The notes: generated by a model not told the origin, from the sequence alone. A DNA stretch of 64,000 nucleotides from Oscillospiraceae bacterium (GCA_024691985.1 JAILNC010000129.1:62001-126000); one strand, 5' to 3'; counted from the first letter of the stretch, positions 32,728 to 41,275 are shown. Translations and numbers: made by a program.

Positions 32728-33330
32728 TTACTTGACCATTTGCTTCAATACGGCCCGAATGATCTGCTCGGCGCTCAGGCCGGCAGTGTCGAGCTTTTTG
32801 AGCGCCGGACCGATCTCCGCGCTGGAATACCCCAGCACGCTCAGACCCATGACGGCGTCGTTGACGGCGGAGCTTTCGCCGGCGGTCTGGATCGGCGCGG
32901 CGGGCAGCGCGTAGTCCGGGCTGCTCAGCTCCTTGCTGACCTTGTCCTTGAGCTCAAGGATGACGCGCTGGGCGATCTTCTTGCCGATGCCCGGCGCGAC
33001 GGTCAGCGCCTTCTCATCGTTGCTCATCACAGCAAAGGCCAGGCCCTCCGGCGTCGTGTGCGAGAGGATGGACATAGCGGCCTTCGGCCCGATGCCGGAG
33101 ACGGAGGTGAGCATCTCAAAGCAGCGGCGCTCGTTCTTTTCCAGAAAGCCGAAGAGATCGTAATTGTTCTCCCCGATGGATTCCGAGACATAGAGCTTGG
33201 CGCGCTGGCCGAGGCGCAGCCCCGAGAGGGTGTTGGCCGTCACGCTCAGCGCGTAGCCGACGCCCCCGCAGTCGAGCACCGCTAGGCCCGGCTCCAGCTC
33301 GCTGACCGTGCCGTCTATATGGTAGAGCAT
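32728..33330 (-). CDS. ruvA: Holliday junction branch migration protein RuvA
   Basis: A 200-residue junction-binding protein with an N-terminal OB fold (MLYHIDGTVSELEPGLAVLDCGGVGYAL), two HhH motifs (SVSGIGPKAAMSIL and VAPGIGKKIAQRVILEL) and a C-terminal RuvB-binding domain (EIGPALKKLDTAGLSAEQIIRAVLKQM). Its start overlaps the end of ruvC by 16 bases. Confidence 0.97.
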   Translation of the reverse strand: MLYHIDGTVSELEPGLAVLDCGGVGYALSVTANTLSGLRLGQRAKLYVSESIGENNYDLFGFLEKNERRCFEMLTSVSGIGPKAAMSILSHTTPEGLAFAVMSNDEKALTVAPGIGKKIAQRVILELKDKVSKELSSPDYALPAAPIQTAGESSAVNDAVMGLSVLGYSSAEIGPALKKLDTAGLSAEQIIRAVLKQMVK

Positions 33331-33827
33331 GTCTCCCGATCTCCTTTGAACAGTAGTGAGGTCGCGCTGCGCGCATGGCAGATGGCGAGTGCGACGGCGT
33401 CCGCCGCATCGTCGGGCCGCGGCGCCGCAGAGAGCCTGCAGATGCGCTTGACCATCTCCATGACCTGCTTTTTCTCCGCCCTGCCGTAGCCGACCACGGC
33501 CTGCTTGACCTGCAGCGGCGTGTACTCGTACACCGTGACCCCCGCCTTGCGGCAGGCCAGCAGGATCACCCCGCGGCCGTGGGCCACGGCGATGCCCGTC
33601 GTGATATTGGTGTTGAAAAACAGCTCCTCGATCGAGACCGCGTCCGGCTTGAACAGCTCCAGCAGATCCAGCATGTCGTCATAGATCTGCTCCAGCCGAG
33701 CGGAGAGAGCGGTATGGGCCGGGGTCTCGATCACGCCGCACTTGACGAGACGGACGCTGTCCCTGTCCGCATCCAGTACGCCGAAGCCGATCGTGGCGAT
33801 CCCCGGGTCGATTCCCAAGATACGCAT
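33315..33827 (-). CDS. ruvC: Crossover junction endodeoxyribonuclease RuvC
   Basis: A 170-residue RNase H-fold resolvase. Catalytic acidic residues are in GIDPG, in SIEELFFNTN and near the end in PRPDDAADAVALAICHA. I start at the ATG at 33827, so that the protein begins MRILGIDPG as is typical; in-frame codons to 33857 are open. It is the first gene of ruvCAB. Confidence 0.95.
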   Translation of the reverse strand: MRILGIDPGIATIGFGVLDADRDSVRLVKCGVIETPAHTALSARLEQIYDDMLDLLELFKPDAVSIEELFFNTNITTGIAVAHGRGVILLACRKAGVTVYEYTPLQVKQAVVGYGRAEKKQVMEMVKRICRLSAAPRPDDAADAVALAICHARSATSLLFKGDRETCSTI

Positions 33828-33881
33828 ACCATCACATCCTGTCATGGATTCTAGCATATTTCGCTATTTCGCGCAACAGGA

Positions 33882-33910
33882 AAAGAGCCTCCCGTGTAAG
33901 CGGGAGGCTC
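33882..33910 (-). terminator. Terminator of the zinc transporter operon
   Basis: GAGCCTCCCG (33885-33894) pairs with CGGGAGGCTC (33901-33910), and on the reverse strand TTTTCC follows. Confidence 0.88.
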
Positions 33911-33922
33911 TCGTTCATGGCT

Positions 33923-34462
33923 TTACAGGAGTCTTGCGTTTCTCAGCACCAGATATTGAAAATAGTTTCCGTTCCCGGCGTCCTCCCGGTAGGTGTCAAA
34001 GCAGCCGATCACGGTGATCTCCGTGCCCGGCTCCGGGTAATCGTCCGGGAACACGCGGCTTTCGGCCAGCTCAAACTCCAGGCCCTGCGCGCAGCAGGCG
34101 GTCGCATCCTTCACGATACAGGCGTACAGGCGGCTTCCGTTATATTCCTGTGTGGCAAACTGGCCCTTCATCTTCACCGTTTTTCCGATATACAGATCCG
34201 GCTCGTACACCATGGCGTAGACCTCGGAATAGACCATCGTGCTGCTGAGCTGCGTCAGGTCGACGTCTGCGGCGTCCGGATCCTCTTCCGCAGGCTCCGC
34301 CGTTTCCGCCGGAGCGAAGGCATCGGGGCTCTCCTCGTCCGCGTAGGGATCCTTCACGGAAGCCGGAGCCGGAGCCGCGGTCTGCGGAGGCGCGCCTGCG
34401 CCGCAGGCTGCCAGGGAGAGAAGGGCTGACAGGACCAGCACGACAACGATAAGCTTTTTCAC
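33923..34462 (-). CDS. Lipoprotein at the end of the zinc ABC operon
   Basis: A 179-residue exported lipoprotein of unknown function. The GTG at 34462, after GGAGGTG, gives a signal peptide (VKKLIVVVLVLSALLSL) with the lipobox LAACG. A Pro/Ala/Glu-rich linker of about 45 residues leads to a globular domain of about 110 residues (PDLYIGKTVKMKGQF to FQYLVLRNARLL) resembling an OB-fold. It overlaps or abuts znuB. Location downstream of a zinc importer suggests a role at the cell surface in metal supply, but nothing in the sequence shows this directly. Confidence 0.8.
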   Translation of the reverse strand: MKKLIVVVLVLSALLSLAACGAGAPPQTAAPAPASVKDPYADEESPDAFAPAETAEPAEEDPDAADVDLTQLSSTMVYSEVYAMVYEPDLYIGKTVKMKGQFATQEYNGSRLYACIVKDATACCAQGLEFELAESRVFPDDYPEPGTEITVIGCFDTYREDAGNGNYFQYLVLRNARLL

Positions 34463-35313
34463 ACGTGAACACCTCCAAAACATGTGCCCAGAGCGGAGAA
34501 CACAAAGAACATCACGATATCCGCCGCGACGATGGTCGAGCCGACCGGCGTCCCGGCGAGAATAGAGATCAGGATGCCGAGCAGCGAGCAGAAGATCGAG
34601 AGCACCGCCGAGCAGACCGTCACGCTGCGAAAGCTCTTGAACACCCGCATGGCGGAGAGCGCCGGGAAGATGACCAGCGCCGAGATCAGCAGCGAGCCGA
34701 CGAGATTCATCGCAAGCACGATGATGACCGCGATGATGACCGCAATGATGAGGTTGTAGGCCTTTGTTCTGACGCCGGTCGCGGCGGCGAAGCTCTCGTC
34801 GAAGGTGACGGCGAAGACCTTGTGATAGAAGAACACGAAGGCCGCCACGACGATCACGGACAGCACCGTGCAGAGCCAGACTTCTTCCTTCTTCAGCGTC
34901 AGGATCGAGGTCGAGCCGAAAAGCGTGGAGCAGACGTCGCCGGAGAGATTGCCGGAGGGCGTGAAGAGATTCATCAGCAGATAGCCTATGGCCAGCGCCC
35001 CGACCGAGATCATGGCGACCGCCGCGTCCCCCTTGATCTTCGCGTTCTGGCCGGTGCACAGCAGGGCGATGGCACAGAGGATCGTGATCAGCAGCACCAG
35101 CGGCATATCGTTCGTCACATGCAGCACCGAGGCGATCGCCATGGCGCCGAAGGCCACATGGCTCAGCCCGTCTCCGATGAAGGAGAAGCGCTTGAGCACC
35201 AGCGTCACGCCCAGCAGCGAGGAGCACAGCGAGATCAGCACGCCCACGGCCAGCGCGTAGCGCACAAAGGGATACTGCCAGTAGAGCGCGAGCTTTTCCG
35301 GGATCGCCGTCAC
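34459..35313 (-). CDS. znuB: Zinc/manganese ABC transporter permease
   Basis: An ABC-3 family permease of 284 residues with about eight helices. It includes the cytoplasmic EAA-like segment in LKRFSFIGDGLSHVAFGAMA. I place the start at the GTG at 35313, overlapping the znuC stop (GTGA). Together with znuC and znuA it forms a high-affinity zinc (or manganese) importer. Confidence 0.93.
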   Translation of the reverse strand: MTAIPEKLALYWQYPFVRYALAVGVLISLCSSLLGVTLVLKRFSFIGDGLSHVAFGAMAIASVLHVTNDMPLVLLITILCAIALLCTGQNAKIKGDAAVAMISVGALAIGYLLMNLFTPSGNLSGDVCSTLFGSTSILTLKKEEVWLCTVLSVIVVAAFVFFYHKVFAVTFDESFAAATGVRTKAYNLIIAVIIAVIIVLAMNLVGSLLISALVIFPALSAMRVFKSFRSVTVCSAVLSIFCSLLGILISILAGTPVGSTIVAADIVMFFVFSALGTCFGGVHV

Positions 35314-36017
35314 TGCGCCTCGCCCCCCTTCGTGAAGACCGTGCCGATCCCGCTCTCCCGGTAGGCCGCGTTCGTGCCGTAGAACACATGGTCTCCGATG
35401 TGCAGGACGTGGCTTGCATAGCGGAGCGCCGCGCCGATATCGTGGGAGATCATGATGACCGTGATCCCCTGCTCGCGGTTGAGCCTTTCTATCAGCTCGT
35501 ACATCTCCGCCGTCACCTTCGGGTCGAGGCCGGAGACCGGCTCGTCGAGAAAGAGCAGCTTGGTGGTCGCGCACAGGGCGCGGGCGAGCAGCACCCGCTG
35601 CTGCTGGCCGCCGGAAAGCTCCCGGTAGCAGCGGCCCGTCAGATCTTCGATCCCCATCGCGCGGATGTTTTCTTCCGCGCGCTGCTTCTCCGCTTTTGTA
35701 TAGAAGGGCCGCCAGCCGCAGCTTCCCTCAAGACCGGAGAGCACGACCTCCCACACGGAGGCGGGAAAGTCCTTCTGCACCGGCGTCTGCTGGGGCAGAT
35801 AGCCGATCTCGTTGATGCGGAGCCCGTCTCCTGTCAGAATCTGCCCGGCGAGCGGCCGCTGCAGGCCTAGGATCGTCCGCATGAGCGTACTCTTGCCGGA
35901 GCCGTTTTCCCCGACGATGCAGAGATACTCCCCGCTGTTCACTTCAAAACTCAGGTCATGCAGGATCTCCCGGCCGTCATAGCCCAGACAGAGATCCCGG
36001 CAGGTGATGAGCGCCAT
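35310..36017 (-). CDS. znuC: Zinc/manganese ABC transporter ATP-binding protein
   Basis: A 235-residue ABC ATPase with Walker A GENGSGKST (36-44), signature LSGGQQQR, Walker B LLFLDEPVSGLD and the H-loop His in MISHD. It provides energy for the ZnuB permease. The ATG at 36017 begins 11 bases after the znuA stop. Confidence 0.95.
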   Translation of the reverse strand: MALITCRDLCLGYDGREILHDLSFEVNSGEYLCIVGENGSGKSTLMRTILGLQRPLAGQILTGDGLRINEIGYLPQQTPVQKDFPASVWEVVLSGLEGSCGWRPFYTKAEKQRAEENIRAMGIEDLTGRCYRELSGGQQQRVLLARALCATTKLLFLDEPVSGLDPKVTAEMYELIERLNREQGITVIMISHDIGAALRYASHVLHIGDHVFYGTNAAYRESGIGTVFTKGGEAQ

Positions 36018-36028
36018 TGTTTTTCACC

Positions 36029-37045
36029 TCATCCCAATGCGGCTTTCAGCACATCAAGGTTCCGCTCCATAACTGCAAGATAGCTTGCCCCGGCGGCCAC
36101 GTCCTTCGCCGTTGTGGACTGCATGGAATCCAACGTCAGGATCTGCTGATCCCTGCTCTGTGTGTTCTCCACGACGGTTCGGGCGATGCTGCCGTTCGCG
36201 CTCTCGATCTGCAGAACGGCGGGCAGACCGAGCTCGTCCAGCTTGTTTGCCAGGAAGATGACGGTCTCGAAGCTGGCATCCGTCTCCGCCGAGCAGCCGA
36301 CAAAGGCGGCGTAGTAGTTCAGAGCGTAGTCGTCCGCCAGATAGCGGAAGGGAAAGCGGTCCGCAAACAGGAGCGTGTGATGCTTAGCTCCGTCGACCGC
36401 CGTTTGATACCGCGAGTCAAGCGCATTCAGCTTTTCGATATACGCGTCGGCGTTGGCGTTGCAGACGGAAGCGTTTGCCCCGTCGATCTTCCCGAGCGCA
36501 TCGGCGATCGTCCGGCAGAGGACGGCCGCGTTTTTCAGCGAAAGCCAGACATGCTCGTCGTATTCGACCTCTTCTTCGTGGTCGTGGTCGTGCTCGTCGT
36601 GATCGTGTTCGTCATGGTCATGCTCGTCGTGATCGTGCTCCATGCCCTCGACCACCTCTTCTTCCTTGACCGAATCGCCGAGGACATCCATCAGGCTGAT
36701 GACCGCCATGTTCTTGTTTGTAGCCTCCTGCAGGGCATCCTCGACCCATTCGTCGCTCTCGCCGCCCACATAGATGAAAAGGTCGCAGGCGCAGATGCGG
36801 ACGATGTCGTCGGCCGTGGGCTGATAGCTGTGCAGATCGACGCCGTTGTCCAGCAGCATGGTCACCTCGGCGTCGGCAGCCTTTTCGCCGAGTATATTCA
36901 TGACCCAGTCATAGACCGGGAAGATCGTGGTCACGATGCGAAGCTTCGGGACGGAGACAGTCTCCTTCGCCGGGGCTGACCCGCAGCCTGCCAGAAGACC
37001 GAGTGCGAAAGCAATAACCAGAATAACAGAAATGAATTTTTTCAT
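36029..37045 (-). CDS. znuA: Zinc ABC transporter substrate-binding lipoprotein
   Basis: A cluster A-I solute-binding protein of 338 residues. The lipobox LLAGC gives Cys21 as the lipidated residue. Metal-binding His occurs in DLHSY (His72) and DEHVWLS (His165), and a long loop rich in His/Asp/Glu (about 136-159) is the hallmark of zinc-specific proteins. The start ATG at 37045 has GGAGG upstream, preceded by a leader with a 28-bp tandem repeat. The His-rich loop favours zinc over manganese. Confidence 0.95.
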   Translation of the reverse strand: MKKFISVILVIAFALGLLAGCGSAPAKETVSVPKLRIVTTIFPVYDWVMNILGEKAADAEVTMLLDNGVDLHSYQPTADDIVRICACDLFIYVGGESDEWVEDALQEATNKNMAVISLMDVLGDSVKEEEVVEGMEHDHDEHDHDEHDHDEHDHDHEEEVEYDEHVWLSLKNAAVLCRTIADALGKIDGANASVCNANADAYIEKLNALDSRYQTAVDGAKHHTLLFADRFPFRYLADDYALNYYAAFVGCSAETDASFETVIFLANKLDELGLPAVLQIESANGSIARTVVENTQSRDQQILTLDSMQSTTAKDVAAGASYLAVMERNLDVLKAALG

Positions 37046-37114
37046 ATAAAAAACCTCCGAATCAAATCCAAAAATGAGCGCAAAAAGACAAGGGGGGATA
37101 ACGACGCGCGAGAA

Positions 37115-37176
37115 ACGCGTGACGTTCCAAGCTTGTCCGGCGACGCGCGACATTACATGCTTGTCCGGCGACGCCA
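37115..37176. repeat. 28-bp tandem repeat upstream of znuA
   Basis: Two consecutive 28-bp units (37115-37142 and 37143-37170) share ACGCGYGAC and GCTTGTCCGGCG, and a third unit begins with ACGCC at 37171. The units contain the near-palindrome GTCCGGCGAC. They lie in the gap between the 97-residue membrane protein gene and znuA and might be binding sites or a transcript structure. Confidence 0.7.
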
Positions 37177-37227
37177 AACGCGCCTGTCCTTTCGAACAGA
37201 CTTACCCCTTGCGTTTTTTATTTGGAT

Positions 37228-37521
37228 TTAATCCGAAAGCTTGACCTTTAATGCAATCAACGTGTGGGGACGGGCAATGCGGGAAACGGGCTCCGCGGCG
37301 GCGAGGATCACCGCGCAGAAGCTCCACAAGGCCAGCAGGAGCGCCGCTGCCGCAAACAGATTTCGCAGCAGGCTCTCGCAGACCTGCAGCTGGACACAAA
37401 TGACGCAGTCCTCGCCGCAGCAGTCGTGGTCGGCCTCGAGCGCGATATACAATACGGAGAAGAGCATGACAAAAGCCAGCAGTAGCGCAAGCACCGCCGA
37501 GAGTTGTTTCGCTTTGATCAT
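37228..37521 (-). CDS. Small Cys-rich membrane protein heading the zinc operon
   Basis: A 97-residue protein with two membrane helices (residues 7-29 and 53-76) separated by an exposed loop carrying His32 and Cys34, Cys35, Cys39, Cys42 and Cys48 (HDCCGEDCVICVQLQVC). The topology places this loop outside the membrane or in the membrane interface. AAGGAGATGAG precedes the ATG at 37521. It precedes znuA, znuC, znuB and the lipoprotein on the same strand, so a metal-related role is a reasonable inference. I do not recognise the family. Confidence 0.75.
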   Translation of the reverse strand: MIKAKQLSAVLALLLAFVMLFSVLYIALEADHDCCGEDCVICVQLQVCESLLRNLFAAAALLLALWSFCAVILAAAEPVSRIARPHTLIALKVKLSD

Positions 37522-37551
37522 GATCTCATCTCCTTTCGATCGATTCTGCAG

Positions 37552-37583
37552 AAAAACGGGAGCTTTTCAAAGCCCCCGTTTTT
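37552..37583 (-). terminator. Terminator of the xerD gene
   Basis: Reverse strand AAAAACGGGGGCTTT pairs with AGCTCCCGTTTTT. It lies between the xerD stop (37597) and the 97-residue membrane protein gene. No separate promoter for the latter was found between the hairpin and the gene. Confidence 0.75.
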
Positions 37584-37596
37584 GCGCCTTATGCTT

Positions 37597-38487
37597 TTAC
37601 GCCCGCGGGTGGGCCTTGTTGTATACATCCTTGAGCTGTTTCTTGACGAGCTGGGAGTACATGTGTGTCGAGGATATGTCGGCGTGGCCCAGCATCTCCT
37701 GGATCGCGTGAATATCCGCGCCGTTTTCCAGCAGGTGCGCCGCGAAGGAGTGGCGCAGCGTGTGGGGCGTGATGTCCTTCTCGATACCGGCCTTCTTCTG
37801 GTAGTGCTTGACGATCTTCCAGAAGCCCTGGCGGGACATGCGCTCACCGCTGACATTGACGAAGAGCGACTGCTCATCGGGCAGGAGGATCATCTGCGGC
37901 CGCACCAGCGTGATGTAATCGCTCAGCGCCTTGACCGCGGCGCTGTACATGGGGATGAAGCGCTCCTTGTTGCGGCTCTGGCAGCGGATGACGCCTGCGC
38001 TGAGGTTGACGTCGCTGATGTTCAGCTCGATCAGCTCCGTCACGCGGATGCCGGTCGCGTATAGAAGCTCCAGCATGGCCTTGTCCCGATAGCCCTTGGG
38101 GTCGATGCACTCCGGCTGGTCGAGCAGGAGCTCCACTTCCCTGCTGGTCAGGATCTCCGGCAGCTTCTGCGTGTTCTTGTCGGGGATCAGGCCCTGCGCG
38201 GGATTGACTGTGATGAGCTGCTTGATGAACAGATGCGAATACAGGCATTTGATCGACGCGATGGAGCGGGAGACCGTGGCGACGGATTTGCCGCCGCTGC
38301 GGAGCATCGCGATATACTCCCCCAGCTCCTCTGCGTCTGCATCGATGAGACCGTGCTCCGTCTCACGATCCAGATACTCCGCGAGCTGACGGATATCTCT
38401 CAAATACGAGCTGAGGGTGTTTGCCGATGCTTTCTTGTCTTCGGTGAGATAACGCTCGAACATTTCGATGACCTCGCCGTTTTGCAT
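37597..38487 (-). CDS. xerD: Tyrosine recombinase, XerD-type
   Basis: A 296-residue Xer recombinase, the usual size for XerC/XerD, which resolve chromosome dimers at dif. Catalytic Arg is in ATGIRVTEL, HxxR in TPHTLRHSF, His in LGHADISST and Tyr in HMYSQLVKK. The ATG at 38487 follows AAGGAGG. Which of the two Xer roles it fills is inferred from the sequence only; a more divergent recombinase lies at 24063-25061. Confidence 0.9.
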   Translation of the reverse strand: MQNGEVIEMFERYLTEDKKASANTLSSYLRDIRQLAEYLDRETEHGLIDADAEELGEYIAMLRSGGKSVATVSRSIASIKCLYSHLFIKQLITVNPAQGLIPDKNTQKLPEILTSREVELLLDQPECIDPKGYRDKAMLELLYATGIRVTELIELNISDVNLSAGVIRCQSRNKERFIPMYSAAVKALSDYITLVRPQMILLPDEQSLFVNVSGERMSRQGFWKIVKHYQKKAGIEKDITPHTLRHSFAAHLLENGADIHAIQEMLGHADISSTHMYSQLVKKQLKDVYNKAHPRA

Positions 38488-38515
38488 GCCAACGCCCTCC
38501 TTTCCACGAAAGTGT

Positions 38516-39001
38516 CTATGAGTACCGGAGAATCCGGCCGAGCAGGCACAATGCCGCCAAACCGAATATCGCCAGAACACAGCCAAGTCTGACGGAGCTT
38601 CCAAGCCCGTCCGGGTCCGCACGAATCACTCTTGCCAGCAGCAGTCCGTTCCAGATCCCCCGTCCGCCGAGCAGAAAGCACAGCGGGACAAGCAGGAGCA
38701 GAAGCAGCAGGCGGATGCCCGCGTCGCCCGGAGCCTGCAGGATCATATGCGCCTCACGGCAGCACGCCGCGCCGAGAACGCACATGACGAGAGGCTGCAC
38801 AGCAAGCGCAAGCGGCGACATACACAGCAGCACATCCGCGCACAGCACAAGGCCCGTCACCCAAAGCGGCGCATCCCCGGACTGAAGACTGTCCGGAATA
38901 GGGGCCTGCTCCCAAAACAGAAGCGTCAGCGCACCGCCCAGAAAGAAGAGCAGCTGCAGGGCGTTGATCGTGCCAGAGGCTGTCTCATGCCTGGGCGTCA
39001 T
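38516..39001 (-). CDS. Polytopic membrane protein of unknown function
   Basis: A 161-residue protein with about four to five membrane helices, rich in Leu, Cys and Ala, located 28 bases upstream of xerD on the same strand. In many Firmicutes spoIIM is next to xerD. The size and helix pattern are only loosely similar to SpoIIM and I cannot show homology, so it is left unnamed. A plausible promoter lies at 39061-39089. Confidence 0.65.
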   Translation of the reverse strand: MTPRHETASGTINALQLLFFLGGALTLLFWEQAPIPDSLQSGDAPLWVTGLVLCADVLLCMSPLALAVQPLVMCVLGAACCREAHMILQAPGDAGIRLLLLLLLVPLCFLLGGRGIWNGLLLARVIRADPDGLGSSVRLGCVLAIFGLAALCLLGRILRYS

Positions 39002-39060
39002 GGCCGGGTACGATCCGTGCGGCGGATAGTTTCTCGATTAACATAATCGATTGTGGTAAC

Positions 39061-39089
39061 AATATATTACAAAATAGCAAAATAATCAA
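39061..39089 (-). promoter_or_regulatory. Probable sigma-A promoter of the membrane protein-xerD operon
   Basis: Reverse strand TTGATT (39089-39084), 17 bases, TATATT (39066-39061) within a very AT-rich stretch of about 230 bases. I see no other gene or element in that stretch (39002-39231). Confidence 0.6.
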
Positions 39090-39231
39090 GTCCTTTTTTA
39101 AGATTTTTTAAAATATTTTTTTCGCTTATGTCAACTCGTGTTACATTTTTACATCTAAATGTCGCTAGAGTCAAGGGGAATAACGTTTTTGAAGCCATTT
39201 TACCGCTTTCGGTTATGTCCTTCCGGTTATG

Positions 39232-39651
39232 TTAATGATATGCAAACGCGGTTTTTTGGTGTTTTCGCTTACCGGAGCGGTACAGCAATGCGCCGGAAAG
39301 CGCGCCTGCGAGCGTAAAGCTTGCGACGCTCAAAACGGCGGAGGCGTCCAGGCTCCTCCCATTGATCAAAAAGCCGACGGTCAGCAGGACGATGCACAGA
39401 GTCGCGCCGCTGATGAGCCCTGCGGCAAAGCTCCCACCGCCGTTTTTCGACGACGCGGCGCGCCCCGCGGCATAGGCCGCGAGGAAGCTGACGGCCGCGC
39501 TGACATACGCGAGCGTCTCCTCCCCCGCATGCAGCAGGCGGAGAAGGAGCGCGCCCACCAGGACAAGCGCCGCCGCGCTGATTGCCCAGGCTGCCGCCGC
39601 GCTGAGCAGAAAGCCGGGACCGGCAAGTCGAGCAGAATCGTTTTTTTGCAA
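39232..39651 (-). CDS. TIGR04086 family membrane protein
   Basis: A 139-residue protein with four membrane helices, in the TIGR04086 family that often lies near yajC in Clostridia. It uses a TTG start at 39651 (MQKNDSARLAG) with GGGGGTG upstream, which lies in the 3' arm of the hairpin at 39659-39699. The family is of unknown function. SCIFF peptide genes, which often adjoin this family, were looked for and not found. Confidence 0.8.
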   Translation of the reverse strand: MQKNDSARLAGPGFLLSAAAAWAISAAALVLVGALLLRLLHAGEETLAYVSAAVSFLAAYAAGRAASSKNGGGSFAAGLISGATLCIVLLTVGFLINGRSLDASAVLSVASFTLAGALSGALLYRSGKRKHQKTAFAYH

Positions 39652-39658
39652 AAAAACA

Positions 39659-39699
39659 CCCCCGAGCAGATAAGATCCCTACATCTTACTGCCCGGGGG
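39659..39699 (-). terminator. Terminator of yajC overlapping the ribosome site of the TIGR04086 gene
   Basis: CCCCCG (39659-39664) to CGGGGG (39694-39699) frame a long imperfect stem that continues with GCAG/CTGC and TAAGAT/ATCTTA around a 6-base loop. On the reverse strand TGTTTTTTTG follows. The GGGGGTG at its end is the only ribosome site for the next gene, so folding would hide it. Confidence 0.75.
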
Positions 39700-39725
39700 A
39701 CGTATTCATGCAAAGGCTGCGCGGA

Positions 39726-40067
39726 TTACTTTCTGCCCTTTCTGGCACGGGCCTCGGCCTCGGCCGCCTCCATCTTGGCGGTCGTGGAGATGCCCCACTT
39801 CTTGATCTGGATGCGGACCCTGTCCTCGCCCGTCTCAAAGGTGACGGTGTCCTCGGTCACCTGTACGATCTTGCCGGTAATCGCGCCGATGGTCGTGATC
39901 TCGTCGCCGACCGTAAGCTGGCTGCGCATCTGCTCGACCTGCTTTTTCTTCTTGTTCTCGGGACGGATGAAGAAGAAGTAAAACACGGCGAACATCAGCG
40001 CCAGCATCAGAAGTGTGGAGCTGCCGCCGATCGCGCCTGCCGCATCGCTGGAAAGGAAGATACCCAT
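39726..40067 (-). CDS. yajC: Preprotein translocase subunit YajC
   Basis: A 113-residue protein with a single N-terminal membrane helix (STLLMLALMFAVFYFFFIRP) followed by a basic segment (PENKKKKQVEQM) and the conserved MRSQLTVGDEITTIGAITGKIVQV. YajC associates with SecDF in protein translocation. The gene follows tgt, as in many bacteria (queA-tgt-yajC order on the reverse strand). Confidence 0.95.
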   Translation of the reverse strand: MGIFLSSDAAGAIGGSSTLLMLALMFAVFYFFFIRPENKKKKQVEQMRSQLTVGDEITTIGAITGKIVQVTEDTVTFETGEDRVRIQIKKWGISTTAKMEAAEAEARARKGRK

Positions 40068-40133
40068 ATTTGAAAAACCTCCGAATTCAAAGTAGCCCTA
40101 TTATAAATGCATGGGCCGAAAAAAGCAAGATAC

Positions 40134-41264
40134 TTAAATACGTTTGTCGAGAATTTCCGAATAGCGGGCGCGGAACGCCGAAAAGCTCCCGTCATCCAGG
40201 CTGTCGCGGATCTTCTGCATGAGACTGTTGTAGAAGTACAGATTGTGCGTGACCGCAAAGCGCATGGCCAGCATCTCCTCCGCCTTGAACAGGTGCCGGA
40301 CATAAGCCCTGGAATAGCGGCGGCAGACCGGGCAGTTACAGAGCGGGTCGATCGGCTGCTCGTCCCGGGCGTACTTTTCATTCTTGATGTTGAGTATGCC
40401 GCCCCAGGTGAACAGGTGCCCGTGGCGTCCGTTGCGGGCGGGCATCACGCAGTCGAAGAAATCAACGCCGCGCGCCACGCTCTCGATGATGTTGCCGGGC
40501 GTGCCCACGCCCATCAGGTAGCGCGGCCTGTCCTTGGGCATGTACTCCTCCACGGCTTCGATGGTGTCGTACATCTCCTGATGGGTCTCCCCTACCGCGA
40601 GTCCGCCGATGGCGTAGCCGGGAAGCTCGAGCTCCGCGATCTTCTTCATATGCTCGATGCGCAGGTCGTGAAACACCGCGCCCTGGTTGATGCCAAAGAG
40701 CATCTGCCCGGGATTGACGGCGTCCTCCTCCGCGCTGTACGCCTTGAGCGCCGCCTTGCAGCGTACGAGCCAGCGGTAGGTGCGCTCGCAGGATCGCTGT
40801 ACGTAGTCCCGCGGCGAGGGGATCTTGACGCATTCGTCGAAGGCCATGGCGATGTCGGAGCCGAGATTCGACTGGATGCGCATGCTCTCCTCCGGCCCCA
40901 TGAAGATGTGGCGGCCGTCCACGTGGGAATTGAACTTGACGCCCTCCTCGCCGATCTTGCGGAGCTTGGCGAGCGAGAAGATCTGAAAGCCGCCGCTATC
41001 GGTGAGGATGGGCCCGTCCCAGGTCATGAAGCGGTGCAGGCCGCCGAGAGACTTGATCAGCTCGTCCCCGGGTCTGACGTGCAGATGGTAGGTGTTGGAC
41101 AACTCGATTTGACAGCCAATGCTTTTCAGGTCGGCGGCGGAGAGCGCCCCCTTGATGGCCCCCTGGGTGCCGACGTTCATGAAGACAGGGGTCTGCACCG
41201 TACCGTGGGGCGTGTCGAAGCTGCCGCGCCTCGCGCGGCCCTCCTGTTTGAGAAGCTGGTACAC
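40134..41264 (-). CDS. tgt: Queuine tRNA-ribosyltransferase
   Basis: A 376-residue TGT that exchanges guanine-34 of GUN tRNAs for preQ1. The active-site Asp lies in LTDSGGFQIFS, a nucleophilic Asp occurs later in GVDFFDCVMPARNGRHG, and zinc ligands form NCPVCRRYSRAYVRHLF (CxCxxC and His). The gene starts 12 bases after the queA stop. Confidence 0.97.
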   Translation of the reverse strand: MYQLLKQEGRARRGSFDTPHGTVQTPVFMNVGTQGAIKGALSAADLKSIGCQIELSNTYHLHVRPGDELIKSLGGLHRFMTWDGPILTDSGGFQIFSLAKLRKIGEEGVKFNSHVDGRHIFMGPEESMRIQSNLGSDIAMAFDECVKIPSPRDYVQRSCERTYRWLVRCKAALKAYSAEEDAVNPGQMLFGINQGAVFHDLRIEHMKKIAELELPGYAIGGLAVGETHQEMYDTIEAVEEYMPKDRPRYLMGVGTPGNIIESVARGVDFFDCVMPARNGRHGHLFTWGGILNIKNEKYARDEQPIDPLCNCPVCRRYSRAYVRHLFKAEEMLAMRFAVTHNLYFYNSLMQKIRDSLDDGSFSAFRARYSEILDKRI

Positions 41265-41275
41265 AGACGCCCTCC

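Noticed and set aside
37115-37176. CRISPR-like reading of the 28-bp tandem units
   Set aside because: The units are contiguous without unique spacers and number only two to three.
39652-39725. SCIFF peptide gene next to the TIGR04086 family gene
   Set aside because: The gap is only 74 bases and contains the yajC terminator; no six-cysteine frame is present.
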